DNA of 64,000 nucleotides from NCBI GenBank assembly GCA_038501625.1, contig JAZAYU010000007.1, positions 3,761,685 through 3,825,684 on the forward strand. The letters are read 5' to 3'. The translations under genes were made by a program, and so were the position numbers. Origin of the DNA: Corbicula japonica. Its lineage: Eukaryota; Mollusca; Bivalvia; Venerida; Cyrenidae. Shown one piece after another: positions 1 to 11,100 of this stretch (positions are counted from its first letter, which is position 1; each line of letters opens with the position of its first letter). The notes below the pieces were generated by a model. The model saw only the letters and a program-made list of their open reading frames with translations, was not told where the DNA came from and did no database searches.

Positions 1-270
1 GTCCTATATGGGCCCCATATGGGTTCCCATGTGGGCCCCACATGGGCTGCCCATATGGCCCCATTTGGGTTTTGCGACCGGGATTAATATGGGTCCCATA
101 TGGGCAGCCCATTTAGGACCCATATGGGCTACATGTGGGTCCCATATGGGCTACATGTTGGTCCTATATGGGACCCATATGGGCTGTATCTGGGCTATAT
201 GTAGTTTGTACGTGGGCTATATGTGGGTTGTATTTGGGCTATATGTAGGCTGTATCTGGGCTATAAGCTG
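1..270. repeat. Degenerate 11-bp-period tandem array
   Basis: The block is built from variants of an 11-base word such as TGGGCTATATG, TGGGTTGTATT and TAGGCTGTATC. The left part is richer in the palindromes CCCATATGGG and CCCACATGGG, the right part in GGGCTATATG. Words are joined head to tail with a near-constant step of 11 bases, about one DNA turn. It may begin left of the window. Reading frames through it only spell the repeat (MGCIWAI-like) and are not genes. Confidence 0.8.
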
Positions 271-794
271 GAAACGCATTGGCTTTTAACTGTACTTAGA
301 TCCTTCATCTCCAGACCTGGCATGTGTAAATTGGAGGGTTCAAGTCTGCTAGTTTCAAATGCATTTGTGAAATTAAGGCGTAACAATTTACCTGACAATG
401 GTGAACCACATAATAAATGCAAACAACTAAATAAGGTTTGATCACTTTTAATTTTATGTTCAACAGATACCTTTCAGCAATGATACAAAAGATGCAAATA
501 AATCATGTAAATGTATGTAAACATATGTAGCAAATATGGATCAGTAAAAAAATAAACTAATTCATATACAAGTAATAACAATTATTTATGCACATGAACA
601 TGCAATTGGTAAATAACTGTAAAACAAACTTGAAAAAAATAGTTTAACACTGAAGATATGATCGAGTGACTATTATCACTTTAACATACTTTTAGTCGTT
701 GCAAAATGGACATCAAATACAAAATAAAGATAAATACAGTCATGTACAGTCGCTTAAAAAAACATAAAATTGTGGTCTAAATAGATATATGCAG
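271..794. other. AT-rich spacer, no feature seen
   Basis: No open frame with recognisable content, no tRNA boxes and no clear inverted repeat. It separates the 11-bp array from the four-unit tandem repeat. Confidence 0.5.
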
Positions 795-1003
795 AATAAA
801 AAGTTTGGCACATAATTGACTGGATGTAATATTAAATTGATATATAATATCAAAAAGTTTGTCACATAGTTGACTGGATGTAATATTAAATTGATATATA
901 ACAAAACGTTTGGCGTATAGTTGACTGGATGTAATATTAAATTGATATATAATAAAAAGTTTGATGCATAGTTGACTGGATGTAATATAAAATTGATATA
1001 TTA
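795..1003. repeat. Tandem repeat, four units of 51-54 bp
   Basis: Four direct units share the core GTTGACTGGATGTAATATTA followed by AAATTGATATAT and an AAAAGTTTG lead. Unit length varies from 51 to 54 bases. The minus-strand frame through it repeats 'YQFNITSSQLC' and is an artefact of the repeat. Confidence 0.9.
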
Positions 1004-1507
1004 TCACAAAAATGTCTGCTATATATTATTTACTTGTTGCTGTCATTAATCAAGTACAGAGAAGTTATTATCAGTAGCTTAAACATCCTACATTGTATGT
1101 AAATGATCCTCAATCAAAAGCAATCATACAACGGTTATTATTTTACTCAATTACACTTAACATTCATAAGTGTCTTTTTTTGTCATGTTGTTTTTGAAAT
1201 AGCAAAGGCATCAGGTACATTCATATTTTGTAACAAAAAGTAAAAATAAAGGAATTGTATGAATCTCTGAATGTACCTTATGTATAACCTAGACATGTAA
1301 CAAACACAAAAAACATGAATAAAACAAAGTTATTGTAGTTAACACTGACTAGCAGACAAATAAATCAACACCTCAATGAAACTTATCCTATATTTTGAGG
1401 CAAATGAAATGCTGAAAATAGCCCGAGATAAAAAATTTACACAATACTAAATAGCTGCTTCTAGATATATTTAACCCTTTCATGTACAGACACACCTTTA
1501 TTGCTAG
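1004..1507. other. AT-rich spacer, no feature seen
   Basis: Contains only A/T-rich sequence and short homopolymers; nothing supportable as a gene or element. Confidence 0.5.
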
Positions 1508-1575
1508 GGCGAACAGTTTAGATCCAGATCAGCCGGCACATCTGTGCCGTCTGATCAGGATCTAAACTGTTCGCC
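1508..1575. repeat. Near-perfect hairpin repeat (clam-type dispersed repeat fragment)
   Basis: The arms GGCGAACAGTTTAGATCC and GGATCTAAACTGTTCGCC face each other across a GC-rich centre that itself folds (GGCACA/TGTGCC). The sequence to the right, with ACTGGTCGCA at about 1607-1616, resembles the tail of a repeat I associate with bivalve genomes; that link is from memory and not checked. Only one copy is seen in this window. Confidence 0.75.
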
Positions 1576-1958
1576 TTTTGATTCATTAGGTTATTTCTGA
1601 ATCTACACTGGTCGCACATGCGTAAAAATGGGAATAAATATATAAACAGTATAACTAGAACACTATACAGTGGGTATTTTCCTTCTATCGTTTCTAAGCA
1701 TGCATTCAAAAGTAGTGAAAAAGATTAACATAGAATCATATAAAATTTTTATGTTCTTAAAATGTACTTGGTGACAATTTTAACACGTATAAAGCATAAA
1801 AGATTGGCTTTGAAGGATAAATTAAAACCTTAACCTTGGTAAAACATACAGTTACAAGTGCACCCTATAAATCATGAATCATGTCGTTCTAGTTTATTTA
1901 AACAAGTCAATGAAAAAAGATTTCTTAAATAAAAAAATAAACAATAATACTAGGGATT
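1576..1958. other. AT-rich spacer
   Basis: The first part may be the tail of the hairpin repeat. No gene is supported. Confidence 0.4.
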
Positions 1959-2047
1959 AAACGATGATCGATAATAATAAAAAATCGATTGTTTCTATGA
2001 TCGATATTCCATAATTGATTACGAAATTTAATAATCGATCATCAGTT
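1959..2047. repeat. Small inverted repeat rich in ATCGAT
   Basis: The left arm AAACGATGATCGATAATAA (1959-1977) pairs imperfectly with TTAATAATCGATCATC (2028-2043). Further ATCGAT or TCGAT words lie between. The lead TAGGGATTAAACGAT recalls hAT-type transposon ends, but no partner end was found, so this is only a possible remnant. Confidence 0.5.
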
Positions 2048-2767
2048 TGCGGTTCATTAAGCAGCTCACAAGGGAGATCACTGTATCAGAACAAAAACAT
2101 TTTTTGCTATATGACATAGATCAGTGTTACTTTAAGCTTTGGAATATGTTCTCTCACTAAGTGTTTCAAGAAAAAGACTCCTGTACCTGCAGCCCACACC
2201 CTATGCTCATATCAGATACGGTTACAAATTGCAATGATCATTATTTATCGATTTTATATCGGCATGTTTTTCTTATCACGGGACAAATATTTGATATGTC
2301 CATATCAAGATCATTCTTGGTTACATTAAAATAGTAAAGCTTGACTGTCTACTTATCTTTATCAGCTGTAGACCTATATTAGTTTTATGTTGTGTATACG
2401 TTGGGCGAATTCGGAAGAAATTGTATGAAATGGGTGAGATAACAATGTGATTACGGACTTCTACCACATTGCATTGAGGTGACTATTATTACATTACTAG
2501 ATTTTGAAAACTTACCAGGAAGTTGGTACTACCTTTTTGACAATTACTTCGAAGGCGTCAGTTGTCATGTTGTTTTAATTTTTTTAGCAGCGTCTAAGCT
2601 GTTGAATTGTTATTGACAGTGTTTTAAGATTGCGTGTCATTTCTTGTCGTGATAAAAGCTGCGAATTACGCGGTAATTCTCTCAAGTATCTTAATAATCT
2701 AATGAAGAAAAGGAAAGAATGGTTTTTTCTCTTTACTTAATATGATGGATTTTAGCTTTGAATTATA

Positions 2768-3312
2768 CACTCAACCAAAGTTCTAATTGGTCCTTAATTG
2801 TGTATGTTTACAATGTATTCTAGGTTCGATTCTTCTCTACGTCAAGAGAGGTTGTGGAAAGAACTGTTTTGTCTTGAAATCAATTATCTAATGTCTTTTT
2901 AATCTTTATTGATTGTTTTCTTAAATGAATCCAATACCATTTACTTACACCGCAGGGTCAAAATTAGAACAGTCTTTAATTGAAAGGGAGGTAATTTTAA
3001 AATTGGTTACTTTGAAGGGGATTTATTTAAACAAATGTGTTGTTGATTAATAATATTTTATGTTTTTCCTACTAATAAGCGGTCCTATTAAAACAAAACA
3101 AGAAATTAAGAGCAAATTTCTGTTTGCTTGACCTTTCTATGCGAGGAATGCATTTTTAGCAAAATTAAGGATAACGCTGGCAAAACTGTTTCAAAGTCAA
3201 TTATTACAAGACTAAAGCTTAAGTTGAAGACAATTGTTGGCATATGATCATAAATAAAGAGTGAATTATTAAATACGGACAAATAGTGACCAATTAGAAC
3301 TTTGGTTGAGTG
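2768..3312. mobile_element. 545-bp MITE, TA target site, 25-bp terminal inverted repeats
   Basis: The ends are perfect 25-base inverted repeats (2768-2792, starting CACTCAACCAAAG; 3288-3312, ending CTTTGGTTGAGTG) flanked by TA on both sides (2766-2767, 3313-3314). The paralogous site in copy 2 near 22178 reads TTATACATG with no insert and a single TA, so this is a clean insertion of one element with a TA duplication. TA target and terminal repeats place it with Tc1/mariner-type non-autonomous elements by inference. There is no transposase coding. A related right end may lie at about 40820-40868. Confidence 0.92.
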
Positions 3313-3836
3313 TACATGTATTTAGTTCCTAAGATCTTAACTTTATGGTGTTTTAATCTTTTTTTCCGACAACATTATTATCATCAGACTATAGGTTTCT
3401 TTCTTAATTAAACATTCATTTGATTTATTTATGTTGGTAAACATTGAACAACAACATGACGTTTTTCTACTTATTAAGTGAAATTTCATTAGCGGCCATG
3501 CGAAAATACAATTAATGCCCTCATCTGACGAGAAGACGTTGTCTCAATTCGAAGCTTTTTGTAAATTACTATTATTCACGCTAATGTTAATCTAGATTTA
3601 AAGCTCGTGGGATACTTTCATTGTGCTCCAAATTAGCATATAAATAGTTAAACTTATACAAATTAACAAAGTAATGAAACAGAGAAAAGATGGAACGATT
3701 ATATTAACAGTTCAATATGATGTTATTTTTCAGCTTAAGTTTAAAAAACACAATATGTTAGATTCTAAAAACTAGTTAAATTGACTGCATCACTACAGTC
3801 ACTATTAATAATTATAATGATGATGCCGATAATCTG

Positions 3837-3837
<1 letters not shown>

Positions 3838-3897
<60 letters not shown>

Positions 3898-3937
3898 GTA
3901 TAATTATAATTATTATTATTATTATTATTATTATTAT
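3838..3937. repeat. (TTA)n microsatellite, two runs
   Basis: A long run of TTA units is interrupted near 3896-3910 and followed by a second ATT run. The poly-Asn frame on the minus strand (3765-3950) is an artefact of this. The paralogous microsatellite in copy 2 (22709-22762) is shorter. The run abuts the truncated 5' side of a family A copy. Confidence 0.95.
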
Positions 3938-3939
3938 TG

Positions 3940-4305
3940 CGCCTGCTCAAGGGCAGTAATGAAGATGCATATTACTGCCCATTCCGCCTAGTCCCGGTTT
4001 GAGGGCAACTCAATAGTTACACCAATAAACAGTACAATTTTGATCCACCCCAAACTATGGAATGTACATGAGGTGAACATGGAAACTTCCATGCGGTATT
4101 TTCAGATTAATATCATTCCATAATCAGCGGCGTATGGTCCCTATATAAAATAATTGGTTTGGCCTAAACAAGAAAACAATGGGCGGAACTAAACAGAATG
4201 GAATTTTGACAGGGGGTCTGAGAATATAAATCCTGCATATCACAGACAATGCCAAAGACAAAATTTAAAAATCAGGAAATATATCATTGGGATGATTGAA
4301 CAATA
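3940..4305 (+). repeat. Family A hairpin repeat, 5' truncated copy
   Basis: Starts inside the first hairpin, directly after the microsatellite, and runs to the family 3' end GATTGAACAATA. It retains the second hairpin (GGGCAGTAAT / ATTACTGCCC) and the body with CATGCGGTATTTTCAG. The same copy is present at 22763-23130 in the duplicate, so it predates the duplication. Confidence 0.88.
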
Positions 4306-4776
4306 TTCAAAACTATATTGGCTGGGGAAATGAAATTACACATCTATAAACTTGACGAAATATAAAAGCAAAAGAAATTTTAGAAGTACTATTAATACAG
4401 TACATGAATTTCCTGCTCAACGTAACTGATAACAGCACTGGTTGAATGTATGCATAACATAACATAAACTTTATTGGCGTAAATAGCATAAAGTAAATTT
4501 ATAGCCACAAAGTAATACATGTATAATAAAGACATGAAAATTAAAGACGTAACATGTTTTCCAAGACAAAAGTTTTCGAGAAGTTACAGAAGTACAAAAA
4601 TACAATAAGTAACAACCTTTAACAAGACAATTTTTGATCAGTTATAGCAATACAAATCGTAACAGCCTTTAACAAGACAAATTTTAATAAGTTTTAGCAA
4701 TACAGATCGTAATTTAAACAATATAACATAGTTGTATTTGATGACAGTACCTAGTTTTAGTGCTAGTTTTGGTATA

Positions 4777-5580
4777 CTAGATATTATTTCTGGATTTAAA
4801 TGCCATGTGAACAAATTTTGCTAAGTTGTTTATCATTTTTGTGTTATTCGACGACATAATACATTCAAATTTTTGTAAATTTGGCCATCTGCAGAAATAT
4901 GGTTTAAATAATCGTTTACGTAAATCTGAATATTTTGGACAAACTAGAAGAAAATGATATTCTGTTTCTACAACGTTCATATTACAGTTTACACATAATC
5001 TATCATTTCTGTTAGTATTAGTATGTCTTCCTTTCTCAATGGCTAGGTCGTGTGATGAAAGTCTAAATCTGGTTAAAGATCATCTATAGTTATTTTTGCT
5101 TATACAGCTGAGATATTTTTCTAAACAAAAGTCATGTTTGTAAATACAGTAAAATGAAAGTCTGTTAGAATTATTTATACCTGCATACCAGCTCTGTTTA
5201 TATATATCTAATATTCTATGTTTTATTGACTGAAAATGTGTTACAATAAAATTGTCAGTATCCCATATATATGACATACCAATTTCATTAAAATTTTTCT
5301 TGATTTGGAATGCACAATTAAGTTCACCATATGTGCATTTGTTATCAGCATCATGTTTAAGCATACAAAATATTTGTTTTAATAATGAACTATTATCAGC
5401 CTTTGAAAGTTTTACCCAATATTTCATGAGAATGAGCTTGCATCTTATTTCCATTGGATATCGTCCCGTTTCACCATACAAGCCGTCAAGATAAGTGGAT
5501 TTTTTGACACCCAGGACTTTTCGCAAGAACTTGCAATGTACAATTTCGATATCTTTACTATTATAGTATCATAGACTGTA
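4777..5580 (-). pseudogene. LINE ORF2 C-terminal region, broken
   Basis: Two minus-strand frames continue the element after the FADDA box. The first (5080-5526, 148 codons) contains RKVLGVKKSTYLDGLYGE..GRYPM and ends in a stop. The second (4777-4980) contains NVVETEYHFLLVCPKYSDLR and KMINNLAKFVHMA, which look like the cysteine-poor tail common at the end of clam LINE polyproteins. The frames differ and stops separate them. The thumb region between FADDA and RKVLG is missing. This recognition rests on remembered family style, not a search. Confidence 0.75.
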
Positions 5581-5639
5581 ATGCTTGTGGTGTATGAGCA
5601 AATAAACTGCGTCATCGGCAAACAATAAGATGTAAAGTT

Positions 5640-6604
5640 TTAACTCATTGACTGTGAATAAACAATATTAGAGTTAATATTTGACATTATGTCATTTATG
5701 AAAAATAAAAATAGAAGAATAGAACTGGGGTCCCCCTGTTTCACCCCGATATTGGAATCGAAAACAGGAGACAAGTTTGCATTAAACTTCACACACGTTT
5801 TTACAACAGTATACATGCTTTGGATAGCCTTAACTAATTTTGAACTTACATTTTGTTGAAGTAGTTTATGAAAACGATACGATCTATCTAATTTATCAAA
5901 ACATTTTTCATAATCTAGGAAGGCACAGTACAATTTTTTCTTTAGGCTTAATGTTTTAGCTATTAAGGAATGAAGAATAAAAATACAATCAATTGTAGAC
6001 TTTCCTTTTTGAAAACCAAAATTCTTTGGGTTTAGATATAGATATCCTAGATTCGTTAATTCGCGTTTTTCATTAGCCTTATATTTATTTCTATAAAATT
6101 TCTTTATGTGATTGTAGTGTGATCGAGCATTCATAAACTGGCGTCTATTGTCATTCGTTTTATTTCTTAAAAAAATATTCCTTGTCCGTTTGAAATCGTT
6201 TCTCGCATTATTGCATTCTGCATTGAACCACGGAGAACTATTTCGCTGCTTATGTAAGGGTTTGTGATAGTACTTTTGTTTAAAGATGGTATGTGTGCAA
6301 TCTTTTAATATGTCTGTGAAACCACAACTTATATCATCAATACTGTCACATTGATTAAAAGAATGAGTAAGTAATGATAATGCTTCAGTTTTTGTATGCA
6401 ACAGCTGTTGGAAATCATTTATTTTTGCCTCATCCCACTTTATAAATGTTTGGTCTTTATGCGAATGATCTGATGGTTGTACGTTGCGTTTTCCCATAAT
6501 GTTAAAGTAAATGCCCGAATGGTCCGAAAATTCTGTTGGAGGTAATATTCAAAATGTGAGATGTATTTAATAGTATTTGCGCTCAATAATAGGTAATCTA
6601 CAGG
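5640..6604 (-). pseudogene. LINE endonuclease C-terminus and reverse transcriptase, broken
   Basis: Reading minus, the segment upstream of the first ATG (6495-6497) encodes VDYLLLSAN and, after a frameshift, FSDHSGIYF, the usual end of an AP-type endonuclease (SDHSPI-like). The open frame 6497-5640 (285 codons) continues with a basic linker, then jumps at 'LNPKNF' into RT motifs GFQKGKSTIDCIF, FLDYEKCFDKLDR and GVKQGDPSS...FFINDI. The jump removes the stretch normally found between NPK and GFxxG, so an internal deletion joined them in frame. The frame stops at 5642, while the catalytic FADDA box lies just beyond in another frame (FADD at 5611-5622), showing a further frameshift. The copy cannot make a working enzyme. 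Confidence 0.85.
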
Positions 6605-6605
6605 A

Positions 6606-7665
6606 TGAATTTATACTAGTCATTTGGGTTAGCATTCAATTCACAAACAGTTTAATCTTATAACATGATGAAATTTTGATCATGTGTTTTTCTCATATGC
6701 AGTTATGTCATATCCTGTTACTTTCAATGTATTCAACTCCGTCCCAATTTCGTTTCATTATCAAATATTACAGTTCAACCTACTTTCTCAGCCAATCAAA
6801 AGCCTGCATTTCATTCAAATCCAAGAAATTTAATGGCATAATTTGGGTTTCCCATTACTTCCTGTTAAATCTGACCAATTTAATGATTAAATCTGGCAGA
6901 TTTAATGGTTAAATGCGTCAGATTTACTTCGGTTTTATACACTCAGTAATAGGAACTATACCGCTTAATTTCTTGGAATTGAACGAAAAGCTTTACAAAG
7001 TTATATTTTGTGTTTCAAAAATATCACTGAAAATTTTGATAAACAATTTCAAGTTATTAGCACATTCATAATTTTTGAATACACACTTTTAAACATCCGT
7101 TACAAACTTTGTCCAGTTAGGTTTTATTTTAACAAGTGTTTTTTACTGAAATTGAAATCATCCTTGCATAGCTCGCATAGCTAATGAAAAGATACAAATA
7201 AGAGTTCCCAGTGAAACTAATACAGTAAAAACAATAATTCATATCTCAACTACCCACTTGTTTTTAGAATACGATGAAATTTAGCATGTTTTAAATTACA
7301 TGTAGTTTAATGTTAGTTTAATATTGTATATATTTTCTTTTTATAAAAATGTACTTTCAATCATAAGAAATTCATAATAAATAATTATAAAAATCCGTTT
7401 TCAATGCAGTATTATGATTTACACAAATCTTGTGTGCTTATTGCTTACTGTTGAGTTGAACTTAATTCTGCGGTTTCTCACAAATCTAAGAATATGTTTA
7501 AGAAAAATGTATCATCTGTTAAACAGAAATCCATGTTTACACAAAATAAAATGAAGCCTGAGTGAGCTTCGGAATTTCCTTGTCAGGGTAGGGTTGTTAA
7601 TTCAACAGTGGTCTTTTGTTTTGAATCACTAAAGCCTGCAGACAGGACACTGATCCATTGATAAC
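6606..7665. other. Flank of LINE and 1.1-kb copy-1-specific segment split by the Gypsy insertion
   Basis: 6614-6765 matches copy 2 (23275-23430). From about 6766 the match is lost and resumes only at 12636. Removing the Gypsy element leaves about 1.1 kb that copy 2 lacks. It is AT-rich, with clustered CAGATTTAATGG/TTAAAT words around 6870-6920, and has no coding content. It is either an older insertion into copy 1 or sequence deleted from copy 2. Confidence 0.6.
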
Positions 7666-7824
7666 TGTTGTGTCTTTGAATATGTTGATTTAACAACACC
7701 TATATATATTTTATAGCAGCTTTATTATGCATTTAAGCTCTGAACAAACACTGACTAAAGTATGAGTAAAACAATACTACATATATAAATCTATTAGAGG
7801 TATCTAGTGGGGTAATACACTACA
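7666..7824 (-). repeat. 3' LTR of the Gypsy element
   Basis: A 159-bp direct repeat, TG...CA ends. In element sense it contains AATAAA (complement of 7721-7726) and TATAAAA (complement of 7709-7715), possible polyadenylation and TATA signals. It is identical by eye to 12241-12399. 159 bp is short for a Gypsy LTR. Confidence 0.96.
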
Positions 7825-7838
7825 TTCCTTTCCTTCCC
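7825..7838 (-). other. Polypurine tract
   Basis: In element sense GGGAAGGAAAGGAA, fourteen purines directly abutting the 3' LTR. This is the expected plus-strand primer for reverse transcription. Confidence 0.93.
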
Positions 7839-8165
7839 AGATTTTAACTAACTAATTCATTCATAAAACTGATATCATAATTCCCACGTCCAAGAAATAA
7901 TTCGGCTGTTCACCTAGAACAATAAAACTGATAACACTAAGGCGTGTTGTTGAATAGTACCAATTAAGTGATAACTAATCTTAATTGAGTAAGTGTTTGC
8001 TGACATTGTAAGAAGATTATTTCTCAATTGTTAGAAAACATATCACCACAAAATATTTTGTCTTTCGTGAGAAAATTGCAATGTTTAAGCAAAGCTGAAT
8101 ATTAAGGCAAAGCATATACTAATATATGGTTTATATATTTAAACAGATAATTAGCCAGTCACTGT

Positions 8166-11100
8166 TTATTTCATTACAAAATCTTCGAATCGTTTTGGCA
8201 TTTTAATTTCTCTCCTATTTCTGTCTCTGTTCTCATTTAATTCCTGACTTTTTGTTTCAATTTTGTCCTCAAAGTCCTCGTTATATTTCTTTACATGTGT
8301 AACATTTCTGTCTAATATTGTTCCTGATTTTGTTTCAATTTTCACTTGGTTGCCTTTTTTCTCTTTCACAATACATGGTTCGGGGTTAAATCGTGTTGTT
8401 AACTTGTTCCGTTGATCCTGTTGTAATAAAACTTTGTCTCCTGGCATAATTTCAGATTTCACCGCACCTCGTTTCTCGTCTGCATATAACTTTCCCTTTT
8501 CCTTCTGCTGATAGTCCCTTTCACGGACGTCATGTTTAGGCTGATCTAAACTTATTAAATATGGTAATTTCGTTCTCAGTTTCCTTTGAAACATAAGTTC
8601 AGCAGGACTCACACCTGTTACACTGTGGGGTGTGTTTCTATATGCAAACACAAATTCATTCAGATTATTTTTCCAGTCGCCTTTTTCACTTTGATAGATT
8701 CTGACGGCCTTGAGAATTGTTTTGTTCTGAATTTCAACTTCGCCGTTACTCTGGCTCCAAAGTGGCGTACATGTACTAGTGTAATGATTAATTCCTTGAA
8801 GTTTCATATAATTCTCAAACTCTTGTGAAGTAAAATTTGGAGCATTGTCCGATTTAATCGACACTGGCAATCCAAAAATTGTAAACATCTTGTCCAAACT
8901 TTGAATGATTTTGCTAGATGTTACACTCTTCATAATGTCATATTCAAACCATCTGGTATAAAAGTCTACTACTACAAATATATAATCTCCTGAAGGAAAT
9001 GGACCCATCAGATCAACTGATAGATGTTGCCATGGTTGGTCGGGTAGTTTTGTTCTCGTCATTGGTTCTGGTTTTGAAGGCTGTCCTACTATTTGGCAAC
9101 TGTGACATCTTTTTACTTCTCTTTCGACATCTTTGTCCATACCTGGCCACCATACTATATCACGTAGTCTTTGCTTCGTTTTCACGATTCCTTGATGACC
9201 TTCGTGTGCTAATTTTAGCATTTTCTTTCTTAAAGAAACTGGTATGACAATTCGTGTCCCTCTGAGAACAAGCTTTCCAAGAACAGACAGTTCGTCTTTC
9301 ACATGCTTATAATTCGGCAAATTTTCAAAACTTGTGCCCTTTCTTATTGCATTGCGTAACTGAGTAATTTCTTCATCATCTTGTGAAAATTGTTCGATGT
9401 CATGAGCTGTCAGCGCTTCTGGCACATCATTTAATGCGATGAATTTGAAATAGTCCTCTGCAATTTGAGAAACTTTTGATTTCTTAATACCCTGATCCTT
9501 AATAAGACGTGATAATGGGTCTGCTATCATTTGTTTTCCTGTACGATACACAACATTGAAGTTGAAGGCTTGTAATCGTAGAACCCATCTTTCAATACGC
9601 GGTGGAGGCTTTGATTTTGGGCTATAAATAGTTTCTAAAGCTTTGTGATCAGTCACAAGATCAAACTCTATTCCGATCAGGTAAAGTCTGAATCTTTCAC
9701 ATGCCCAAACTAATGCGAGTGCTTCTTTGTCAGTCTGTGAATATCGTTTTTCGACATCACTTAAGCTTCGACTTGCATATAAAATTATTCTGTCTTGACC
9801 ATTTTTCCTCTGTACAAGAACAGCGCCAAGTCCTACCGGACTTGCATCTGCCATCACCGTCGTTTTGGCTGTAGTATCAAAATATGATAATGCACATGCG
9901 TTTGCAAGATTTTCTTTCAGTCTTTTGAAAGCAAGTTTCTGTTCATTTCGCCAAACAAATCGTTCTCCTTTCTTTGTTAAGCGTCGCAATGGTTCTGCTA
10001 TTGTAGCAAGATTCATCAAGAACCTACTCTGATAGTTCACTAGTCCTAGAAAACTACGAACTTCTGATGCATTCTCTGGTTCTCGCGCTTCCAAAATTGC
10101 CTTGACTTTTGATTCCTCCGGACCAATCCCGTGTTTGGATAGAACATGTCCGTTGAACACTAATTTATCCATACAGAACTTCGATTTCTCTGCATTTACA
10201 GTTAAACCACGTTCTTGTAGCCTTTCTAGCACTTTTGTCAAGCGTTTATCATGTTCTTCCTTATTTGGTGCGTAAACTATGATGTCATCTGCAATGTTTT
10301 TCGTTCCGGTGCACCCTTCAAGTACTTGCGAGATAAGAAACTGGTAGATTTCAGGAGCTGAATTTTGACCATAAATCATTCTCTTATAACGATATAATCC
10401 CTTTGAACACACAAATGTTGTGATGTATCTTGAATCTTCTTCAACTTCAATCTGGTGAAAACCTTCACGCAAATCTAATTTTGAAAACACAGCTGAAGAA
10501 TTCATATCGTGTATAATTTCATCTACCGTCGGTATCGGGTGTCTTTCTCTTTGTATAGCACGATTTGCTTGTCTCATATCAACACATATTCTGACATCGC
10601 CGTTTTTCTTTGGAACTACTACTAACGGGGAAACATACGGTGTAGGACCAGAAACACGTTCAATAATATCCTTGGCCTCAAGTTCATCAATCTTCTTTTC
10701 GACTTTCTCCCGTAGTGAAAACGGTAATCTACGCACTGGCTGCGCTACAGGTTTAACCTCTTTGTCAATATGTATCTTCAATTTAAAATCTTTCAGTTTT
10801 CCGATGCCTTTAAACAAGTTCGGATACTTTTTGACATAATTCGTTTCATGCTGTACGGAACTGAGTTGTTGATTTAGTGTCAAAACTTTCAAATCCGTGG
10901 CGGTTTTACACCCTAGTAATGATCCACAAACCGTGTCTACCACGATGAAGTCTGCAATTTGTGACTTGTTACCAACTGTAACAATTGACTGGAACTCTCC
11001 TTTGATTTTCAATGGCTTCTTTGACCCATATGCATACACCTTTCTCTTGCAGTCTTTTAATTTGATTTTCGATCTGAGCTTCTTCCAAGCAATTGAGTCA

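Larger units (their letters stand above)
4451..6605 (-). mobile_element. 5'-truncated, internally deleted non-LTR retrotransposon (LINE)
   Basis: Minus-strand element with endonuclease and reverse transcriptase relics and a 3' tail containing AATAAA (4470-4475) followed by GTTTATGTTATGTTA. It is bounded by an 8-bp imperfect target duplication, TGAATGTA (4443-4450) and TGAATTTA (6606-6613). Copy 2 carries the empty site near 23267-23282 (GGTTGAATGTATACTAG), so insertion followed or was private to copy 1. The body is about 2.15 kb, much shorter than a complete LINE. It has lost the N-terminal endonuclease part and an internal RT segment, and carries frameshifts. Family is probably CR1/Jockey-like; that is inference from general motif style. 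Confidence 0.88.

Noticed and set aside
8..441. MGPIWVPMWAPHG-type repetitive proteins
   Set aside because: They are translations of the 11-bp array in two frames.
1518..1709. Protein containing NSLDPDQTAQMCRL
   Set aside because: The peptide is the translation of the hairpin repeat at 1508-1575.
3765..3950. Poly-Asn protein on the minus strand
   Set aside because: It is the translation of the (TTA)n microsatellite.
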